Assembly: GCA_947494435.1 (NCBI GenBank)
Contig: CANLUY010000002.1
Location: forward strand, 496,001 to 560,000
Length of the DNA: 64,000 nt
Origin: an uncultured Litoreibacter sp.
Lineage (GTDB): Bacteria; Pseudomonadota; Alphaproteobacteria; Rhodobacterales; Rhodobacteraceae
Reading direction: 5' to 3'
Every line of letters starts with the position of its first letter. Within the stretch, counting starts at the first letter, position 1. Positions 37,633 to 45,780 of this stretch are shown piece after piece. The notes below the pieces were generated by a model. The model saw only the letters and a program-made list of their open reading frames with translations. It had not been told where the DNA came from and made no database searches. A program made the position numbers and the translations under genes.

Positions 37633-38091
37633 ATGTTGCACGCCACCAAGTCCATCCTCACCAGCTTTTTCATTCTGCTAGTCACCACCATCGGGCTGGC
37701 CGCGCAAAATCTGCCAGAGCTGAACCTGTCCAACTCTGGCCTCGCGCTGCGCGGCGTTGATCCTGTGTCTTACTTCACCGCAGGCGAGCCGTTACAAGGC
37801 AATCCTGAGATTGTGCTGGAGCATGAAGGCGGCACCTATCACTTCACATCGGAAGACAGCCGCGATCAGTTCAAAGCCAATCCCGCAAAATACCTGCCTG
37901 CCTATGGCGGCTACTGCGCCTACGGTCTCGCGCAGGGTGTGAAGGTCGATGGCGATCCGAACCAATGGAACATTGTGGATGACCAGCTTTATCTCAACAT
38001 CAACTGGGCCGTGAACCAGCGTTGGAAGCTCAGCAAACGCAGCTATATCAAAACGGCAGAGAAGAAATGGCCGGGGCTAAAGCACCAATAG
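37633..38091 (+). CDS. Exported YHS domain-containing protein
   Basis: 152 residues from the ATG at 37633, which has GAGG six bases upstream; the ATG at 37621 is part of that site. The signal peptide (SILTSFFILLVTTIGLAA) ends near AAQ. The YHS-type domain has GVDPVSYFTAG, TYHFTSEDSRDQFKANPAKYLPAYGGYCAYG, summarised as YGGYCAYG near residue 95. YHS domains bind metals, often copper, in some proteins. The role is unknown. Confidence 0.82.
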   Translation: MLHATKSILTSFFILLVTTIGLAAQNLPELNLSNSGLALRGVDPVSYFTAGEPLQGNPEIVLEHEGGTYHFTSEDSRDQFKANPAKYLPAYGGYCAYGLAQGVKVDGDPNQWNIVDDQLYLNINWAVNQRWKLSKRSYIKTAEKKWPGLKHQ

Positions 38092-38153
38092 GCATGGATT
38101 AAAATTCAGTTAAAATTTCCGAAAATGATTGGATTTCAGTGGCTTAACGATTT

Positions 38154-38167
38154 CCCCGCATGCGGGG
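38154..38167. terminator. GC hairpin between YHS gene and protease gene
   Basis: CCCCG-CATG-CGGGG is a perfect palindrome lying between two convergent genes. It has no T run on either strand, so terminator function is uncertain. Confidence 0.35.
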
Positions 38168-38174
38168 GGGTGAT

Positions 38175-38756
38175 CTATCGCTCTAAGATCAACCGGTCCC
38201 CTCGGATTTCAATCCGCTCAAACCGCTGCAAATAAGTCATCCCTAGCAGCGAAGTTCTGAGCTCTCCTTCATTGACCGAGGCCCTCAAAACCCCCTCATC
38301 AAACCCACCGACCGAGACATCTTCCAACCGAACCCGCGCCGTCCTGACCTCGCCATTCGCAGTCGAAGCCCGGCCGGTATAAATCAGCGTCTCCGGATCA
38401 AACCCAACCCGCATCGCATCTTGTTCAGACAAGACCACCTCAGTGGCTCCAGTATCGACGACGAACTCAACAGGCACATCATTGATTTGCAGCGTCATAT
38501 AGAAATGCCCATCCGTCCTGCGAGGCACCTCAATCAATCCCGTCTCGGTTGAGACCGCCTGACGCGGCATAACGGTATCCTTGACATCAGACCACAGCCC
38601 GTAGGCGACGATCACGCCAATAAAGATAAACACCCAAAGCGACGCAGCCCGCGCAGTCTCACCAAGGTTCTTGCGTCCGGAGACAAAGAAATAGCTGCCG
38701 ACGACAACGCCCAGCAGGATCAGGTAGATCAATTGTCCAGTATCATCACCGCTCAT
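38175..38756 (-). CDS. Retropepsin-like aspartic protease, TIGR02281 family
   Basis: 193 residues. Two N-terminal membrane helices (about 8-25 and 38-56) are followed by a single-lobe aspartic protease fold with FVVDTGATEVVLS (catalytic Asp about 102) and LLGMTYLQRF near the C-terminus. The family is inner-membrane anchored with its protease part on the periplasmic side and would work as a dimer. Substrates are unknown. It follows marC by 33 bases on the same strand. Confidence 0.88.
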   Translation of the reverse strand: MSGDDTGQLIYLILLGVVVGSYFFVSGRKNLGETARAASLWVFIFIGVIVAYGLWSDVKDTVMPRQAVSTETGLIEVPRRTDGHFYMTLQINDVPVEFVVDTGATEVVLSEQDAMRVGFDPETLIYTGRASTANGEVRTARVRLEDVSVGGFDEGVLRASVNEGELRTSLLGMTYLQRFERIEIRGDRLILER

Positions 38757-38789
38757 CTCACGCCTCCTTCCTAAGATATAGGCACGACA

Positions 38790-39407
38790 TCACAGCGTTG
38801 CCAGCACCCCAAGGTCCCGCAGCCCGTCGATGATGAACTGAACCGACAAAGCAGCCAGGATCATCCCCATCAACCGCGTCGTTACGATCACACCAGTCGC
38901 GCCCAAAAGCCGCTCGATCGGGCCGGCCAGAAGAAACAGCAGGAAGACCAAGGCAACGACCGCGATCATCACGCCGAAGACCGTCAAAGTGACGCTCCAT
39001 TCAGCGCCGGAGGCGAGCAGGATCATCGAGGCAAGCGCGCCGGGGCCAGCGATCAGCGGCATGGCAAGCGGGAAGACGGAGGGATCGTGACTCAGATCAT
39101 CGGTCTTTTCTTCACGCCGCGCGGTGCGTCGTTCAAACAGCATGTCGAGCGCGGTAATGAAAAGCAGGATACCACCTGAAATCCGAAAGGCGGCCAGAGA
39201 TATGCCGACAAAATCCAGAATTTTCTGACCCGCCAACCCAAAGACAGTCAGGATCACCACGGCAATAATGCAGGACGTCGCAGCAATCTGAAGTCGCCGT
39301 CTCTGGGTCATGCCGGAGGTCATGGCGACAAACATCGGGGCCAGCCCGATGGGGTCGATCACCACGAAAAGGGTGAAAAAGGCTGTGATAGCAAAGGTCA
39401 GCTCCAT
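38790..39407 (-). CDS. MarC family membrane protein
   Basis: 205 residues from ATG 39407, which overlaps the ABC-F stop as TGATG. Six membrane helices and the family markers VVIDPIGLAPMF and PLIAGPGAL are visible. MarC proteins were once linked to multiple antibiotic resistance, but that is not supported in general and their transported substrate is unclear. Confidence 0.9.
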   Translation of the reverse strand: MELTFAITAFFTLFVVIDPIGLAPMFVAMTSGMTQRRRLQIAATSCIIAVVILTVFGLAGQKILDFVGISLAAFRISGGILLFITALDMLFERRTARREEKTDDLSHDPSVFPLAMPLIAGPGALASMILLASGAEWSVTLTVFGVMIAVVALVFLLFLLAGPIERLLGATGVIVTTRLMGMILAALSVQFIIDGLRDLGVLATL

Positions 39408-41260
39408 CAGCGTTCCGCTTTCTCCAACTTCTCCTGCGCGCGCAGCCACATCGCTTCAGCCCGGTCCATCGCTTCCATCACTTCGGAGTATTTCTTTTGG
39501 TAGACTTCCCGCTTGGCCGCGTTTTGATCCTCATAGATTTTCGGATCGGCCAGCCGTTTAGCAAGTTCATCCTGCATGCCCGAAATCTTCTCTACCCGCG
39601 CTTCGCATTTGCGGACCTCGGCGCGCATCTCGAGGATCTCATCGCGGGAGGCCTGCTTTTTCTTCGGCTTCTCGATCTTGTTGCCGGACTTGTCTTTTTC
39701 CGGCGGGGCCAGCAGCAATTTACGGTAGGCCTCAAGATCGTCTGTATATGGCGTCACGCGACCGTCTTTGACCAGCCACAAGCGATCGGCGACGAGGGAT
39801 AGCAAGTGCATGTCGTGGCTGACGAGGATGACCGCGCCGGAATAGGCGGTCAGGGCTTCCACCAACGCCTCGCGGCTTTCGATATCAAGGTGGTTGGTCG
39901 GCTCGTCGAGGATCAACAGATGTGGGGCAGGAAGCGTTGCCAGCAACAGGCTTAGGCGCGCTTTCTGACCGCCGGACAGTCGCCCGACCTCCGTGTCTGC
40001 CTGATCAGCGCCAAGCCCGAAGGAGGCCAGCCTTGCGCGTAGTTTGGCTTGCCCTTCATGAGCGCGTTCTTTGATCAGATGCTCCAGAGGGGTCTGATCG
40101 ACATGAAGTTCTTCAACCTGATGCTGCGCAAAGAAGCCAATGCGCAGCTTGTTGGATGCGGTCAAGCGCCCGCCCATCGGCTTCAACCTGTCTGACAGCA
40201 GCTTGGCGAGCGTTGACTTCCCCTCACCATTGCGGCCCAGCAGTGCGATGCGGTCGTCCTGATCAATGCGCAGGTTGAGTTTGCTGAGAACGGGTTTGCC
40301 GTCATAGCCAACGGACGCGCTTTCGGTATTAATAATCGGCGGCGAAAGTTCCTCAGGCTCCGGGAAGGTGAACACGGTGCGCGCCTGATCCTCGGGGGCG
40401 GTGATCGTCTCCATCTTCTCAAGCATTTTGACGCGCGATTGGGCCTGCTTGGCTTTGGAGGCTTTGGCTTTGAACCGGTCCACGAAGGATTGCAGATGTT
40501 CGCGCTTCAGGGCCTGTTTCTTGGCAGCGGCCGCTTGTACCGCGCGTTTTGCGGCACGCTGACGGGCGAACTGGTCGTAAGGGCCGGTGTAGTAAGTCAG
40601 GATCTTGTCTTCGAGATGCAGGATCGCATTTACGGAGCGGTTCAAGAGCCCACGGTCGTGGGAAATGATGATGACGGTATGGGGATATTTCGTCAGATAC
40701 GCTTCCAGCCACAACGCGCCTTCAAGGTCGAGATAGTTGGTCGGCTCGTCAAGCAGCAGGTAGTCAGGCGCGCTGAACAGGACGGCCGCCAAGGCGACCC
40801 GCATCCGCCAACCGCCCGAGAAGGCAGAGCAGGGTTGTTGCTGCTCGGCATAGGTAAATCCAAGACCTGCGAGGATAGACGAGGCACGCGCTTCTGCGGA
40901 CCATGCGTCGATATCGGCCAGACGGGTTTGCACCTCTGCGATCCGGTTGGGATCGCTTGCGGTTTCCGCCTCTGCCAGCAAGCTCGCGCGTTCTGTATCT
41001 GCAGCGAGGACCGTGTTGATCAGCGACACCTCGTTGGATGGCACTTCTTGTGCGACCCCACCGATACGCGCGCGGTCAGGCATGGTGATTGTGCCGCCTT
41101 CCAGGACCAGCTCTCCCCGGATCAGCTTGAACAGGGTGGTCTTGCCGGTGCCATTGCGCCCGATCAGGCCGACCTTATGGCCTGTGGGAATGGTGGCCGA
41201 CGCCCCTTCAAGCAAGGTGCGGCCTTCGACGGAATAGCGAAGATCATTGAGACGTAACAT
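39407..41260 (-). CDS. ABC-F family ATP-binding protein
   Basis: 617 residues from the ATG at 41260 ([10 protein letters not shown]); the longer frame from 41365 would cross the divergent ndk promoter. Two ATP-binding domains: Walker A GRNGTGKT (34-41) with signature FSGGWRMR, and GRNGEGKS with [10 protein letters not shown] Lys/Arg-rich linker helix pair lies between them and a charged coiled coil (about 530-617) ends the protein. There are no membrane domains. ABC-F proteins act on the ribosome; the layout is of the YheS/Uup kind, so a housekeeping role in rescue of stalled translation is likelier than antibiotic resistance. Confidence 0.9.
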   Translation of the reverse strand: MLRLNDLRYSVEGRTLLEGASATIPTGHKVGLIGRNGTGKTTLFKLIRGELVLEGGTITMPDRARIGGVAQEVPSNEVSLINTVLAADTERASLLAEAETASDPNRIAEVQTRLADIDAWSAEARASSILAGLGFTYAEQQQPCSAFSGGWRMRVALAAVLFSAPDYLLLDEPTNYLDLEGALWLEAYLTKYPHTVIIISHDRGLLNRSVNAILHLEDKILTYYTGPYDQFARQRAAKRAVQAAAAKKQALKREHLQSFVDRFKAKASKAKQAQSRVKMLEKMETITAPEDQARTVFTFPEPEELSPPIINTESASVGYDGKPVLSKLNLRIDQDDRIALLGRNGEGKSTLAKLLSDRLKPMGGRLTASNKLRIGFFAQHQVEELHVDQTPLEHLIKERAHEGQAKLRARLASFGLGADQADTEVGRLSGGQKARLSLLLATLPAPHLLILDEPTNHLDIESREALVEALTAYSGAVILVSHDMHLLSLVADRLWLVKDGRVTPYTDDLEAYRKLLLAPPEKDKSGNKIEKPKKKQASRDEILEMRAEVRKCEARVEKISGMQDELAKRLADPKIYEDQNAAKREVYQKKYSEVMEAMDRAEAMWLRAQEKLEKAER

Positions 41261-41363
41261 GCGGCCCGTGTCGCCTATGGGTGCTCCGGTGTCAATCAAC
41301 CGCTTTCCAAGGGCGAACCCCCATGTTAGATGCGCGCCAAATTCACACGCAAAGGAGCCCGAC

Positions 41364-41786
41364 ATGGCTGTTCAACGCACATTCTCTATCATCAAACCTG
41401 ATGCCACAAAACGTAACCTCACCGGTCAAATCGCAGCCAAATTCGAAGAAGCTGGCCTGCGCATCGTCGCCTCCAAGCGCATTCAACTGACATTGGCGCA
41501 AGCGCAAGCCTTTTACGGTGTGCATTCGGAGCGTCCGTTCTTTGGCGAGCTGTGCGAATTCATGATCTCCGAGCCGATTGTTGTACAGGTTCTGGAAGGC
41601 GAAGACGCAATCGCGAAAAACCGCGAAGTTATGGGTGCGACTAACCCGGCAGAAGCTGCTGAAGGTACGATCCGCAAAGAATTCGCGCTGTCCATCGGTG
41701 AAAACTCTGTTCACGGCTCTGATGCGCCGGAAACAGCTGCCGAAGAGATCGCTTTCTTCTTCTCCGGTCTTGAACTGGTTGGCTAA
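41364..41786 (+). CDS. ndk: Nucleoside-diphosphate kinase
   Basis: 140 residues from the ATG at 41364, with AGGAG just before it. It transfers phosphate between nucleoside di- and triphosphates. The phospho-histidine is in NSVHGSD, and [10 protein letters not shown] at the N-terminus is typical. Monocistronic, divergent from the ABC-F gene, with a terminator behind it. Confidence 0.97.
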   Translation: MAVQRTFSIIKPDATKRNLTGQIAAKFEEAGLRIVASKRIQLTLAQAQAFYGVHSERPFFGELCEFMISEPIVVQVLEGEDAIAKNREVMGATNPAEAAEGTIRKEFALSIGENSVHGSDAPETAAEEIAFFFSGLELVG

Positions 41787-41806
41787 GCGGTAACGCTATC
41801 TGAAGA

Positions 41807-42208
41807 TTACTTTGAAGGGCCGCGTTGATCACTCAGCGCGGTCTTTTCTTTGTCCAAGCCCAATTCCTCGCGCAGGATCCGCGTGTTGCGAATGTTGGCC
41901 TGCCATCCGAAGTCGAAAATGTCACCCACCAACGGGACGAGCCCGACAAGGTAGTCGATGCCAATATTGAACCCCATGCGCCCCATTGCGTGATTGGACG
42001 CGCCCAACCTGCGGGCTTGGGACAGGACGTACAGGGAGGGGATCAGGGACAGCGTATCGCCAATCACGGGAACCAGACCCAGAAGCGCGTCTAGGCCCAA
42101 AGTCAGCCTAGTGCCGGGGATGCGCACCAATGCATCGAGCTTGACGGCCAGCCCCTCAAGTCGCTCGACATCGTTTTCGATGGAGCTTCGGACCGCAGTT
42201 TCTTTCAT
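41807..42208 (-). CDS. DUF4112 domain-containing protein
   Basis: 133 residues with the DUF4112 pattern: a repeated GLVPVIGD and GLVPLVGDIFD motif, each in a hydrophobic amphipathic helix, and IPGTRLTLGLDALLG before the first. It is probably membrane-associated. The function is not known. Its start overlaps the TfoX-like gene stop as ATGA. The last 14 codons also contain the terminator of the convergent ndk gene. Confidence 0.83.
   Translation of the reverse strand: MKETAVRSSIENDVERLEGLAVKLDALVRIPGTRLTLGLDALLGLVPVIGDTLSLIPSLYVLSQARRLGASNHAMGRMGFNIGIDYLVGLVPLVGDIFDFGWQANIRNTRILREELGLDKEKTALSDQRGPSK
41818..41850 (+). terminator. Terminator of ndk inside the neighbour's coding end
   Basis: Stem GGCCGCGT (41818-41825) with GCGCGGTC (41836-41843), two G-T pairs, a 10-nt loop, then TTTTCTTT. 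It follows ndk on the plus strand and lies within the last codons of the convergent DUF4112 gene. Confidence 0.75.
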
Positions 42209-42534
42209 CGTTTCAAGCCCACACCAATTGCATCCAGAGTTGTCTCAAACGCGCTGAGGTCGCTGTTGAAATGTTGGTCTTTCAACGCATCGAAGCGTTT
42301 GCGCAAAGCTTTCTTTTCTTCGCCTTTGCAGTCATTCCAAGGTCGACCTTGGAGCCCCATGACCAAAACGTAGTACCCTATGAAATGTGGGCGCGTACCC
42401 GCTGCAAGGAGTTTTCCATATGCTGCGTCAGGTCCAATGGCACGAAGGGCTTCGGCAGATGTGATGCCGACATCTGCGAGTGATTTTTCGTATGCTGGTC
42501 CAAGGTTTCTGATACTGGAAACAGGTTCGCTCAT
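42205..42534 (-). CDS. TfoX/Sxy C-terminal domain protein
   Basis: 109 residues matching the TfoX C-terminal domain: SSIRNLGPAYEKSLADVGI at the start, which contains the helix-hairpin-helix like turn, then AYGKLLAAGTRPH and LVMGLQGRPWND. In gammaproteobacteria TfoX controls competence; the stand-alone C-terminal domain here lacks the N-terminal half and its role is unknown. It is in a minus-strand unit with DUF4112 and a small upstream ORF. Confidence 0.82.
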   Translation of the reverse strand: MSEPVSSIRNLGPAYEKSLADVGITSAEALRAIGPDAAYGKLLAAGTRPHFIGYYVLVMGLQGRPWNDCKGEEKKALRKRFDALKDQHFNSDLSAFETTLDAIGVGLKR

Positions 42535-42571
42535 CCCGAAAATATAGACCTCAAATTACCTCGGCAAAAGG

Positions 42572-42679
42572 TCAGAAGCTCGCCCAGTCGGTAAATTTAT
42601 GATCCTCCTCCTTCGCGGGAGGTCTGTCATCTTCTTGCTTGCTGTCTTTTGGCTCAGGTTTTTTCTCATCGTTACTCAT
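42572..42679 (-). CDS. Small charged 35-residue protein
   Basis: A short frame starting ATG at 42679 with GGGGTG upstream. It encodes a very hydrophilic peptide beginning MSNDEKKPEPKDSK and ending FTDWASF. Acidic, basic and proline residues make up most of it, so it is likely disordered apart from the hydrophobic end. It precedes the TfoX-like gene by 37 bases on the same strand and may be the first gene of that unit. I do not recognise the family; the codon use and the distinct Trp/Phe tail argue for a real product. Confidence 0.5.
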   Translation of the reverse strand: MSNDEKKPEPKDSKQEDDRPPAKEEDHKFTDWASF

Positions 42680-42799
42680 ACCAGCACCCCTTTCGCAGGA
42701 TATTGCGCCATCACCTCTAGCCAATCAAATAATTCTGCCGTGATGAGGGTCTTGCTGGTACAAAACTAAGGCGATTTTCAGCTGACGCGTGATCACGAA

Positions 42800-43576
42800 C
42801 TATCCCAACTTGTGCAAATCTCCGTCAACAGAAATAGACTGTCCCGAGATCATCCGGCCCCTCGGGCTGGCAAGAAACAGGACTTGGTCGGCCAGTTGGC
42901 GCGCCGTGACGAACTCTTTGAGTGAAGTGAAGGAAAAGGCCTCGGTCTCAACCTCTTCCATCGACAAGCCGCGCGCTTGGGAACGGGCTTCCATCACGCG
43001 GCGTTGACGCGCGCCCGCGACGATCCCAGGAAGGATTGCGTTTGCACGAATATTGTCTTCGCCCAATTCGATCGAAAGGGATTTGGTAAATCCGATCACA
43101 CCCCATTTGGCAGAGGCATAAGCGCTGCGCATCGCAAAGCCCATTCGTCCCGCAGCGGAAGACATGTTGATGACGGAACCATTTGAGCTGTCTCGTAAGA
43201 ATGGAATTGCCGCGCGCGTGCAATTGAATTGACCGGTCAGGCAAACGTCGATGCAGCGTGCCCAGTCTGTTGGGTCAGTGTCTTCGATTCTTGCTGTGGG
43301 CCCACCAATACCTGCGTTGTTCACGAGTGTGTCCAATCCACCCATTTTTGTAGTGGCGTCTTGTACGAAGTCAGCAGTCTCCTCTGCATTGCTAACATCA
43401 CAATGGGTGACGTGCACACTGGGCATCTCTGCCCGCAACACACCTAGGGCCATCCGGTCAACGTCACAAATCGCAACTTCGGCACCTTCTTCAACGAAGG
43501 CTTGTACGATCTCACGCCCGATACCCGACGCGCCTGCAGTGACAATGACCTTTGCCCCTCTTAATTCCAGATCCAT
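42800..43576 (-). CDS. SDR family oxidoreductase
   Basis: 258-residue short-chain dehydrogenase/reductase. The cofactor loop reads VTAGASGIG, where the usual TGxxxGxG has its first Gly replaced by Ala. NNAG and the catalytic Ser with YASAK are in place. CDVDRM, with an acidic residue after the second strand, favours NAD over NADP. It is divergent from the BKACE gene with a 76-base gap, suggesting they share control and perhaps a pathway of a hydroxy- or keto-acid, but the substrate cannot be read from sequence. Confidence 0.88.
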   Translation of the reverse strand: MDLELRGAKVIVTAGASGIGREIVQAFVEEGAEVAICDVDRMALGVLRAEMPSVHVTHCDVSNAEETADFVQDATTKMGGLDTLVNNAGIGGPTARIEDTDPTDWARCIDVCLTGQFNCTRAAIPFLRDSSNGSVINMSSAAGRMGFAMRSAYASAKWGVIGFTKSLSIELGEDNIRANAILPGIVAGARQRRVMEARSQARGLSMEEVETEAFSFTSLKEFVTARQLADQVLFLASPRGRMISGQSISVDGDLHKLG

Positions 43577-43599
43577 GACCGATCCCGTTCGTTATTGCT

Positions 43600-43630
43600 T
43601 TGACAGCCTGCGCGAAAGCGGGGTTATCAT
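43600..43630 (+). promoter_or_regulatory. Candidate sigma-70-like promoter of BKACE gene
   Basis: TTGACA at 43600-43605 and TATCAT at 43625-43630 with a 19-base spacer, longer than the optimum. It would give a short leader ending at the GGAGA site before the ATG at 43653. Confidence 0.3.
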
Positions 43631-43652
43631 CAATCAACAATTGGAGAAATGT

Positions 43653-44579
43653 ATGAGCCGAAAAGTCATGATTACCTGCGCTGTCACTGGCGCAATACAT
43701 ACACCGTCCATGTCGCCTCACTTGCCGATTACGCCATCTGAAGTGGCGGATGCCGCGATCGGTGCTGCGAAAGCGGGTGCTGCGTTGGTCCACGTCCATG
43801 CACGCAACCCGCAGACAGGGCAGCCGGACCAATCGCCTAAAGCGTTTGAGCCCATCCTTGGTGTCATCAAACAAGCCTGCGATGCGGTGATTAACATCAC
43901 GACGGGGGGCGCACCCACGATGTTGGTTGATGAGCGCGTGAAACCTGCTGAACATTTTCAACCAGAAGTTGCCTCCCTCAACATGGGGTCAATGAACTTC
44001 GGTCTTTTTCCGGTGCTCGCACGCTACAAGGACTTCCAGCATGACTGGGAGGAGCCATATTTGGCGGGCTCCGATGACCGAGTTTTCAAAAATACCTTCA
44101 AGGACATTGAATACATCCTCACGAAATGCGCCGAGGCGGGTACACGGTTTGAGATTGAATGCTACGATATAGGCCATCTCTATACACTGGCGCATTTCGT
44201 AGATCGCGGCCTCGTGAAGCCGCCGTTCTTTGTCCAGTCGGTCTTTGGTTTGTTAGGTGGGATCGGCGGGCATCCCGAAGATGTCTCTCATATGAAACGC
44301 ACGGCTGACCGTTTATTTGGCGATGACTTTGAATGGTCCGTTTTGGGGGCAGGGAAGAACCAACTCGCGATTGCGGCGCAATCTGTCATGCTTGGCGGCC
44401 ACGTGCGTGTCGGCTTGGAAGACAGCCTGTGGCTAGGACGAGGAGAGTTGGCACGCAGCAACGCGGACCAAGTCATCAAAGCTCGTGAGATGATCGAAAG
44501 TCTAGGGTATGAGATTGCAACACCAAATGAGGCACGTGAGCTTCTAAAGCTAAAGGGCTCTGATCGAACGAATTTCTAA
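43653..44579 (+). CDS. 3-keto-5-aminohexanoate cleavage protein family (BKACE, DUF849)
   Basis: 308 residues from the ATG at 43653, with GGAGA upstream; the frame is open to 43251 across the divergent SDR gene and that part is not coding. BKACE enzymes condense a beta-keto acid with acetyl-CoA to give acetoacetate and a new CoA ester, using zinc. The metal and substrate residues are in HVHARNP and in the later EIECYDIGHL. The family covers many substrates, including dehydrocarnitine and 3-keto-5-aminohexanoate. No lysine fermentation or carnitine genes are beside it, so the substrate is open. The SDR across the promoter could make the keto substrate. Confidence 0.85.
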   Translation: MSRKVMITCAVTGAIHTPSMSPHLPITPSEVADAAIGAAKAGAALVHVHARNPQTGQPDQSPKAFEPILGVIKQACDAVINITTGGAPTMLVDERVKPAEHFQPEVASLNMGSMNFGLFPVLARYKDFQHDWEEPYLAGSDDRVFKNTFKDIEYILTKCAEAGTRFEIECYDIGHLYTLAHFVDRGLVKPPFFVQSVFGLLGGIGGHPEDVSHMKRTADRLFGDDFEWSVLGAGKNQLAIAAQSVMLGGHVRVGLEDSLWLGRGELARSNADQVIKAREMIESLGYEIATPNEARELLKLKGSDRTNF

Positions 44580-44603
44580 ATTCCGGTTGAGGCGTTTCAA
44601 AAT

Positions 44604-44637
44604 ACAAAAAGGCCCAGCGAACGAACGCGAGGCCTTT
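44604..44637 (-). terminator. Terminator downstream of tRNA-Asn
   Basis: AAAGGCC (44608-44614) pairs with GGCCTTT (44631-44637), with further pairing of the CGCG/CGCT arms inside. On the minus strand it is followed by TTTTTGTATTTT. It lies 9 bases after the tRNA-Asn 3' end and also faces the end of the BKACE gene. Confidence 0.85.
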
Positions 44638-44645
44638 GGAAGAAC

Positions 44646-44720
44646 TGGCTCCGGCGGTAGGGATCGAACCTACGACCAATTGATTAACAGTCAACTGCTC
44701 TACCGCTGAGCTACGCCGGA
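44646..44720 (-). tRNA. tRNA-Asn (GTT)
   Basis: 75 nt including an encoded CCA. The acceptor arm TCCGGCG pairs with CGCCGGA, the D arm is GCTCAGCGGTAGAGC, the anticodon loop CTGTTAA gives GTT, and the T arm GTAGGTTCGATCCCTAC is standard. A terminator follows. Confidence 0.97.
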
Positions 44721-44813
44721 ATAACCACTTCTGCGGACGGATTAGGCGATCTTTTCAGATCGTTCAATCGGTTTTTTCAACAAAATGATTTTTCCTAAAC
44801 GCAAACGCAGGAA

Positions 44814-45737
44814 TTAGACCAAGCGAAACTGTGTATCCTCTGCGATTGCGCCTTTTGGGGACACAAGTTCACGCGTTGAAAGATCAATGAGATGCGCCAG
44901 CACATTTCGTGTCGCAGCGGGCAAGAGGCGAGGGTCTACGTCTGTATATATCTGTTCAGCCAATTTCGCGGGGCTGGCGGCGCCATTTTCCAAAGCGGCG
45001 ACAATCTGGTGTTCGCGTGACTTACGGTGGGCAATCAAATTGCTTACCCGTTCGATAGGATCCTCGATCGGCGCACCGTGTCCGGGGTGATATGTCATGT
45101 GGCCTGTTCGGCTTTTCATCAAAAGGAGAGAGGACATGAAATCAGTGAGATGCCCGTCAGGTGGTGACACCATAGAGCTGGCCCACCCCATCACGTGATC
45201 TCCGCTGAAAACATGGCCGGTGAACGTACCGTCCAAATCCAGCTCAAAACAAAGGTGATTGCCCATATGACCGGGCGTATGCAGCGCACGCAGAGACCAG
45301 TCCGTCCCTTTGATCTCGCCAAGATGGGGAACGACCACATCTGGCATGAATGTCTCATCTATACCTTCACCCCCGCCGAGGTCTGCAAGGGTGGACATTA
45401 TTTCGGCGCGGCCGGATTTACTCGCTCCAAATCCGTGCACTTTAGCGCCGGTAAATTGCGCGAGCACCATCGCAAGGGGGGAGTGGTCAATATGGCTATG
45501 CGTAACAATGATGTGGCTAATGCGCTGATGGCCCTGAAGTGAAGACAGAATGGCATCAAGGTGCGCCTCATCAGGCGGTCCAGGGTCGATAACGGCTAAG
45601 TCGCGTGTTCCCACCAGATAGGTATTCGTGCCGCGGAATGTCATGGCGGACGGATTGGGCGCAATAATACGATGAATGGCTGGGCCGACGTTCACCGATG
45701 TCCCAATTTTTGGATTGAAGTCCGCTGATCCGTCCAT
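44814..45737 (-). CDS. MBL-fold metallo-hydrolase
   Basis: 307 residues of the metallo-beta-lactamase superfamily, closest in plan to the LACTB2/glyoxalase II-like group. The metal motif THSHIDHS (about residues 79-86) with later HTPGHMGNH and SGDHVMG supply the two-metal site. A C-terminal winged-helix-like segment (about 230-300) is typical of that group. LACTB2-type members act on RNA or thioesters; the substrate here is unknown. It is divergent from a histidine kinase across 43 bases. Confidence 0.86.
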   Translation of the reverse strand: MDGSADFNPKIGTSVNVGPAIHRIIAPNPSAMTFRGTNTYLVGTRDLAVIDPGPPDEAHLDAILSSLQGHQRISHIIVTHSHIDHSPLAMVLAQFTGAKVHGFGASKSGRAEIMSTLADLGGGEGIDETFMPDVVVPHLGEIKGTDWSLRALHTPGHMGNHLCFELDLDGTFTGHVFSGDHVMGWASSMVSPPDGHLTDFMSSLLLMKSRTGHMTYHPGHGAPIEDPIERVSNLIAHRKSREHQIVAALENGAASPAKLAEQIYTDVDPRLLPAATRNVLAHLIDLSTRELVSPKGAIAEDTQFRLV

Positions 45738-45780
45738 TGCTCTTTCCCTTCTGTGCCCGCAGCTTTAGCCTACTGGCATT

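Noticed and set aside
38154-38167. Transposon end or repeat
   Set aside because: A single short GC palindrome, with no matching copy seen in the window and no transposase.
41247-41363. Extended N-terminus of ndk
   Set aside because: The frame is open upstream, but the family start [10 protein letters not shown] with AGGAG before the ATG at 41364 is clear, and the extension crosses the divergent promoter.
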